NCBI RefSeq assembly: GCF_900094805.1
Contig: NZ_FMAT01000003.1
Location: 368,783 to 432,782 of the forward strand
Origin: Arthrobacter sp. NIO-1057
Lineage (GTDB): Bacteria; Actinomycetota; Actinomycetes; Actinomycetales; Micrococcaceae
Direction: 5' to 3'
DNA length: 64,000 bases
The translations under genes and the position numbers were made by a program. Below the pieces are notes generated by a model. That model was given only the letters and a program-made list of their open reading frames with translations, had not been told where the DNA came from and did no database searches. Positions 61,821 through 64,000 of the stretch are shown in pieces. The stretch's first letter is position 1. Each line of letters begins with the position of its first letter.

Positions 61821-62918
61821 ATGACCGCCATTACGAATTCCCCACCTACGGCAACCCCCGCTGGCAGCGCAGCTGCCCAGCACGCCGACGCACTTCTTGA
61901 AGGTCTTGGCCGCGCACCGATCCGGGCAGTTTCTCCGGCACAATTTGCCGGGCGCAATGGCACCTGGATCATGGAATTGACCGATGGCAGCAATATCTTC
62001 GCCAAGAAGTTCAATTCATCCGCAGCCTCGCCACAAGCCTTTGCCCGCTCAATGAATTTTTCGGTCTTTGCCAGAAAAAATCCACAGCATGCTCCGAGCA
62101 GCCCGGGCTTGATCGCCGGGGACGAATTCTCCGGCCTGTTGCTGTTCGACTACTGCCCCGGCACCAGCTTGGCTCACCTGGTCGTCCAGGATGCGTTACC
62201 TGAGAGTTTCGCGAGTGATGCTGGAAGGCTATTGGCGCGGTTGCATTCGGGCCCGACGAACGGACTTGAACCAGCATGTAGCACGCTGCCCGTGCAGATG
62301 CTGCGCGTCGGGGTCCCGCAATCCCGGTACCTGGATTTCACCTTGGCTGAGCTCTCGCTGTATCCGGCCTTGCAGCAGGACCACCAGCTCCAACAGGCTC
62401 TCGAAGCCCTGCGTGATGCCGAAGAGGCCAACCGCAGGTCGCCAATTCATGGCGATCTGCGCTGGGACCAATTCCATGTGCATGATGAGCAGCTGAATCT
62501 ACTGGATTGGGAGGACTTCTGCCTCGGAGACCCGGCACGGGATCTGGGAACCCTGGCCGGGGAATGGATCTACCGGGCGGTGCTAGATTCGGTCACCTCC
62601 CGAGGCGGAGCAACTGCCCCACCCGAGCAGTTTGATGAAAACAGCGCGACTGAACGGATCTCGCATCGGATCGCCGCAGTTGTTCCGCAGCTGCGAGAGC
62701 TGTGGCACCACTACCGGCTGAATTCAGACCACGACGATCGGCAGCTTGCGATGCGCGTGACAGCCAGACTGGGGTGGCACCTGGTGGACCGCTCGTTGGC
62801 GCGTGCCGCTATGGTTTCCCGGCTCCCCGGAATTGAACGGGCAGCGGCAGGCATCGGCCGCAAGGCCCTATTGGACCCCGCTCGATATAGCCACGCACTA
62901 GGTTTTGGAGAGGACTAG
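61821..62918 (+). CDS. APH-fold kinase-like protein (class V lanthipeptide LxmK-like)
   Basis: 365-residue protein of the aminoglycoside/choline-kinase fold. Possible ATP lysine in IFAKKF (residues 59-64), Brenner catalytic motif IHGDLRWDQ at 209-217, and the metal-binding LLDWEDF at 227-233. The Brenner motif has Gln where Asn is usual. Start at ATG 61821; the frame is open upstream but overlaps the 42-residue peptide gene. It is followed two bases later by a HopA1-family gene. In class V lanthipeptide (lexapeptide LxmK) and thioamitide (TvaC) clusters such a kinase and HopA1 pair dehydrates Ser/Thr in a precursor peptide. That role is inferred from pairing; stand-alone APH resistance proteins do not normally have a HopA1 partner. 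Confidence 0.78.
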   Translation: MTAITNSPPTATPAGSAAAQHADALLEGLGRAPIRAVSPAQFAGRNGTWIMELTDGSNIFAKKFNSSAASPQAFARSMNFSVFARKNPQHAPSSPGLIAGDEFSGLLLFDYCPGTSLAHLVVQDALPESFASDAGRLLARLHSGPTNGLEPACSTLPVQMLRVGVPQSRYLDFTLAELSLYPALQQDHQLQQALEALRDAEEANRRSPIHGDLRWDQFHVHDEQLNLLDWEDFCLGDPARDLGTLAGEWIYRAVLDSVTSRGGATAPPEQFDENSATERISHRIAAVVPQLRELWHHYRLNSDHDDRQLAMRVTARLGWHLVDRSLARAAMVSRLPGIERAAAGIGRKALLDPARYSHALGFGED

Positions 62919-62920
62919 GA

Positions 62921-63901
62921 ATGAACGCCATGCTCACGGCAACTGGTTTCGATTTCGCTGGCGTCCTGGATTCCGTCGCGGGATCCGTTCGCCTGGATTT
63001 GGCGAATTTGTCGGCAACCATCGATGACAATCGGTATACAGCTTCCAGTCCAGCGGAGCTCAAGAACGAACTCAGCACCCAGATTTATCAGCGTCTGCAC
63101 ATTCGCAATCCACTGATTGATGCTCAGCCCACCACCGCCGAGCAGGATCTGGCCACGCAGCTCATCTCACTGGTGCCGCATCAGAGCATCTGGCAGGAAG
63201 CAGACCCAGGATTCGAAAGCACGGGTTTCGTAGATGGGGAAACCCGCGTCGTCGCCAAGATCGGCGGAGTCAAGGTGTTGCTGCCCGAGTCCGACGTCCG
63301 CAGGAGCGCCCGGAACTCGGTGCTGAGCGTACGGCTGCCCAGCTGGCGCACCCGGACCACACCGGGATACCTGCTGGTGCTCGGCGAGCGATCCCCGGCA
63401 GGGCCCTCCGGCATTGCCCGGCTTTATGTTGGCTGCGACACCCCTGCCCAGGCCTTGGGGCTTTTCCCAAAATTGCTTCGAGCGCTTGCAGCTTCGGGAA
63501 GCGGCTATCATCTCAAGGCCCTGTCATCGTCATTGGCCTATCCCCGAAGCGACGCGATCGTTGCCTATATTCCAGTTGCACAGGCTGCCGAAATTGCGGC
63601 CATGTTCAGCACGACCATGGCTGACCTTCCGGACATGCAAAACAGCCCATCAATATTCACTCAGCCGCTCGGACGCTCAATTGCCCTAGCAGAAGAAGGG
63701 ATCGACCAACGTGCGTCCCACAGGTCATTGAGCTTCGGGCAGCATCGCTCCCGGGTTCTGGCCGATGCCCTCTTCCGAGCCGAACGCGAACGGATTTGCC
63801 TGCACCAGGCCTGGGCCCAAGAAGCTGCCGAGGCCCGGATTGACCCGAACCGCCCATCCACCAACCTGCAGGGCGCCCCGTTGGCCACTCACCCCCAATA
63901 A
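62921..63901 (+). CDS. HopA1-family protein (LxmY/TvaD-like)
   Basis: 326-residue cytoplasmic protein that I recognise as the actinobacterial HopA1-effector family by ELSTQIYQRLHI (50-61), VRLPSW...PGYLLVLGE (137-156), ARLYVGCDTP (166-175), the block YHLKALSSSLAYPRSDAIVAYIP (196-218), SLSFGQHRSRVLADAL (269-284) and ARIDPNRPSTNL near the end. HopA1 proteins act as phospho-Ser/Thr lyase-like partners of APH-type kinases in class V lanthipeptide and thioamitide biosynthesis. ATG 62921 follows GGAGAGG and lies 2 bases after the kinase stop. The family call rests on remembered sequence patterns, without a search. Confidence 0.75.
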   Translation: MNAMLTATGFDFAGVLDSVAGSVRLDLANLSATIDDNRYTASSPAELKNELSTQIYQRLHIRNPLIDAQPTTAEQDLATQLISLVPHQSIWQEADPGFESTGFVDGETRVVAKIGGVKVLLPESDVRRSARNSVLSVRLPSWRTRTTPGYLLVLGERSPAGPSGIARLYVGCDTPAQALGLFPKLLRALAASGSGYHLKALSSSLAYPRSDAIVAYIPVAQAAEIAAMFSTTMADLPDMQNSPSIFTQPLGRSIALAEEGIDQRASHRSLSFGQHRSRVLADALFRAERERICLHQAWAQEAAEARIDPNRPSTNLQGAPLATHPQ

Positions 63902-63939
63902 AACGCCATTGATATGGCAGATCACAAAGGAGCACCATC

Positions 63940-64000
63940 ATGAGCACCACCAATGCACTGTCCGATCTGGCCCAGGCCCACACCGCCTACGCCGCACCCA
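63940..64000 (+). CDS. Start of a further gene, cut by window edge
   Basis: ATG at 63940 with AAAGGAG 7 bases upstream; the first 20 residues are MSTTNALSDLAQAHTAYAAP. It lies 38 bases after the HopA1-family gene on the same strand, so it belongs to the same operon. It could be a precursor peptide leader or a third biosynthetic protein; 20 residues are too few to tell. Confidence 0.6.
   Translation, partial: MSTTNALSDLAQAHTAYAAP

Noticed and set aside
61821..62918. Aminoglycoside resistance gene
   Set aside because: The APH fold is present, but the tight coupling to a HopA1-family gene and an exporter fits peptide modification better than antibiotic resistance.

Overview
The window looks like a chromosomal segment of a high-GC Gram-positive actinobacterium, probably Micrococcaceae (Arthrobacter or Glutamicibacter-like). 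The clues are high GC, actinobacterial-type inositol genes (a Cgl0159-family aldolase, a GntR regulator of IolR type) and the lipoprotein-anchored sugar ABC transporters. The genus is an inference. Most of the window handles sugars and polyols.

Layout. 1-6.8 kb: L-arabinose genes araBDA (araA runs off the left edge), a LacI-type AraR and a sugar-porter MFS gene. 7.2-9.2 kb: a sugar isomerase/dehydrogenase pair. 9.2-14.8 kb: a CUT2 sugar ABC transporter, a LacI regulator and a dehydrogenase. 15-16.8 kb: the GntR regulator and iolB. 16.8-21.4 kb: isomerase, dehydrogenase, LacI regulator and an inositol-type MFS transporter. 21.6-31 kb: the core inositol operon (iolC, iolJ-like aldolase, iolD, iolA, iolE, iolG, a TIM-barrel gene, and a second TIM-barrel gene broken by one in-frame TGA). 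31.4-32.7 kb: a lone DUF4143 ATPase preceded by three 23-bp-spaced repeats. 32.7-36.1 kb: a further LacI/dehydrogenase/isomerase module. 36.1-39.2 kb: a malonic-semialdehyde-reductase-like gene, an MFS gene and a ROK kinase. 39.2-52.3 kb: galactoside use (LacI, GH42 beta-galactosidase, galETK with a DeoR regulator, GH36 alpha-galactosidase, CUT1 ABC transporter). 52.3-55.7 kb: urate degradation (OHCU decarboxylase, HIU hydrolase, urate oxidase, NCS2 permease). 56-59.4 kb: assorted small genes, an auxin-efflux-type carrier, an SDR and an SRPBCC protein. 59.7-64 kb: an ABC exporter, a 42-residue membrane peptide, an APH-fold kinase-like protein and a HopA1-family protein, continuing past the right edge.

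How they work together. Inositol enters by the MFS and perhaps the ABC transporter. It is oxidised by IolG-type dehydrogenases, dehydrated (IolE), ring-opened (IolD), isomerised (IolB), phosphorylated (IolC), split (aldolase) and the malonic semialdehyde is taken to acetyl-CoA (IolA). Five Gfo/Idh/MocA dehydrogenases and six TIM-barrel isomerase-type genes suggest that several inositol stereoisomers or related polyols are used, with separate LacI switches (each beside its own palindrome) under a common IolR-like GntR regulator.

The most unusual item is at the right edge. An APH-like protein followed by a HopA1-family protein is the gene pair known from class V lanthipeptide and thioamitide biosynthesis. 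Beside a dedicated ABC exporter and small ORFs it suggests a RiPP (modified peptide) cluster that is only partly inside the window.
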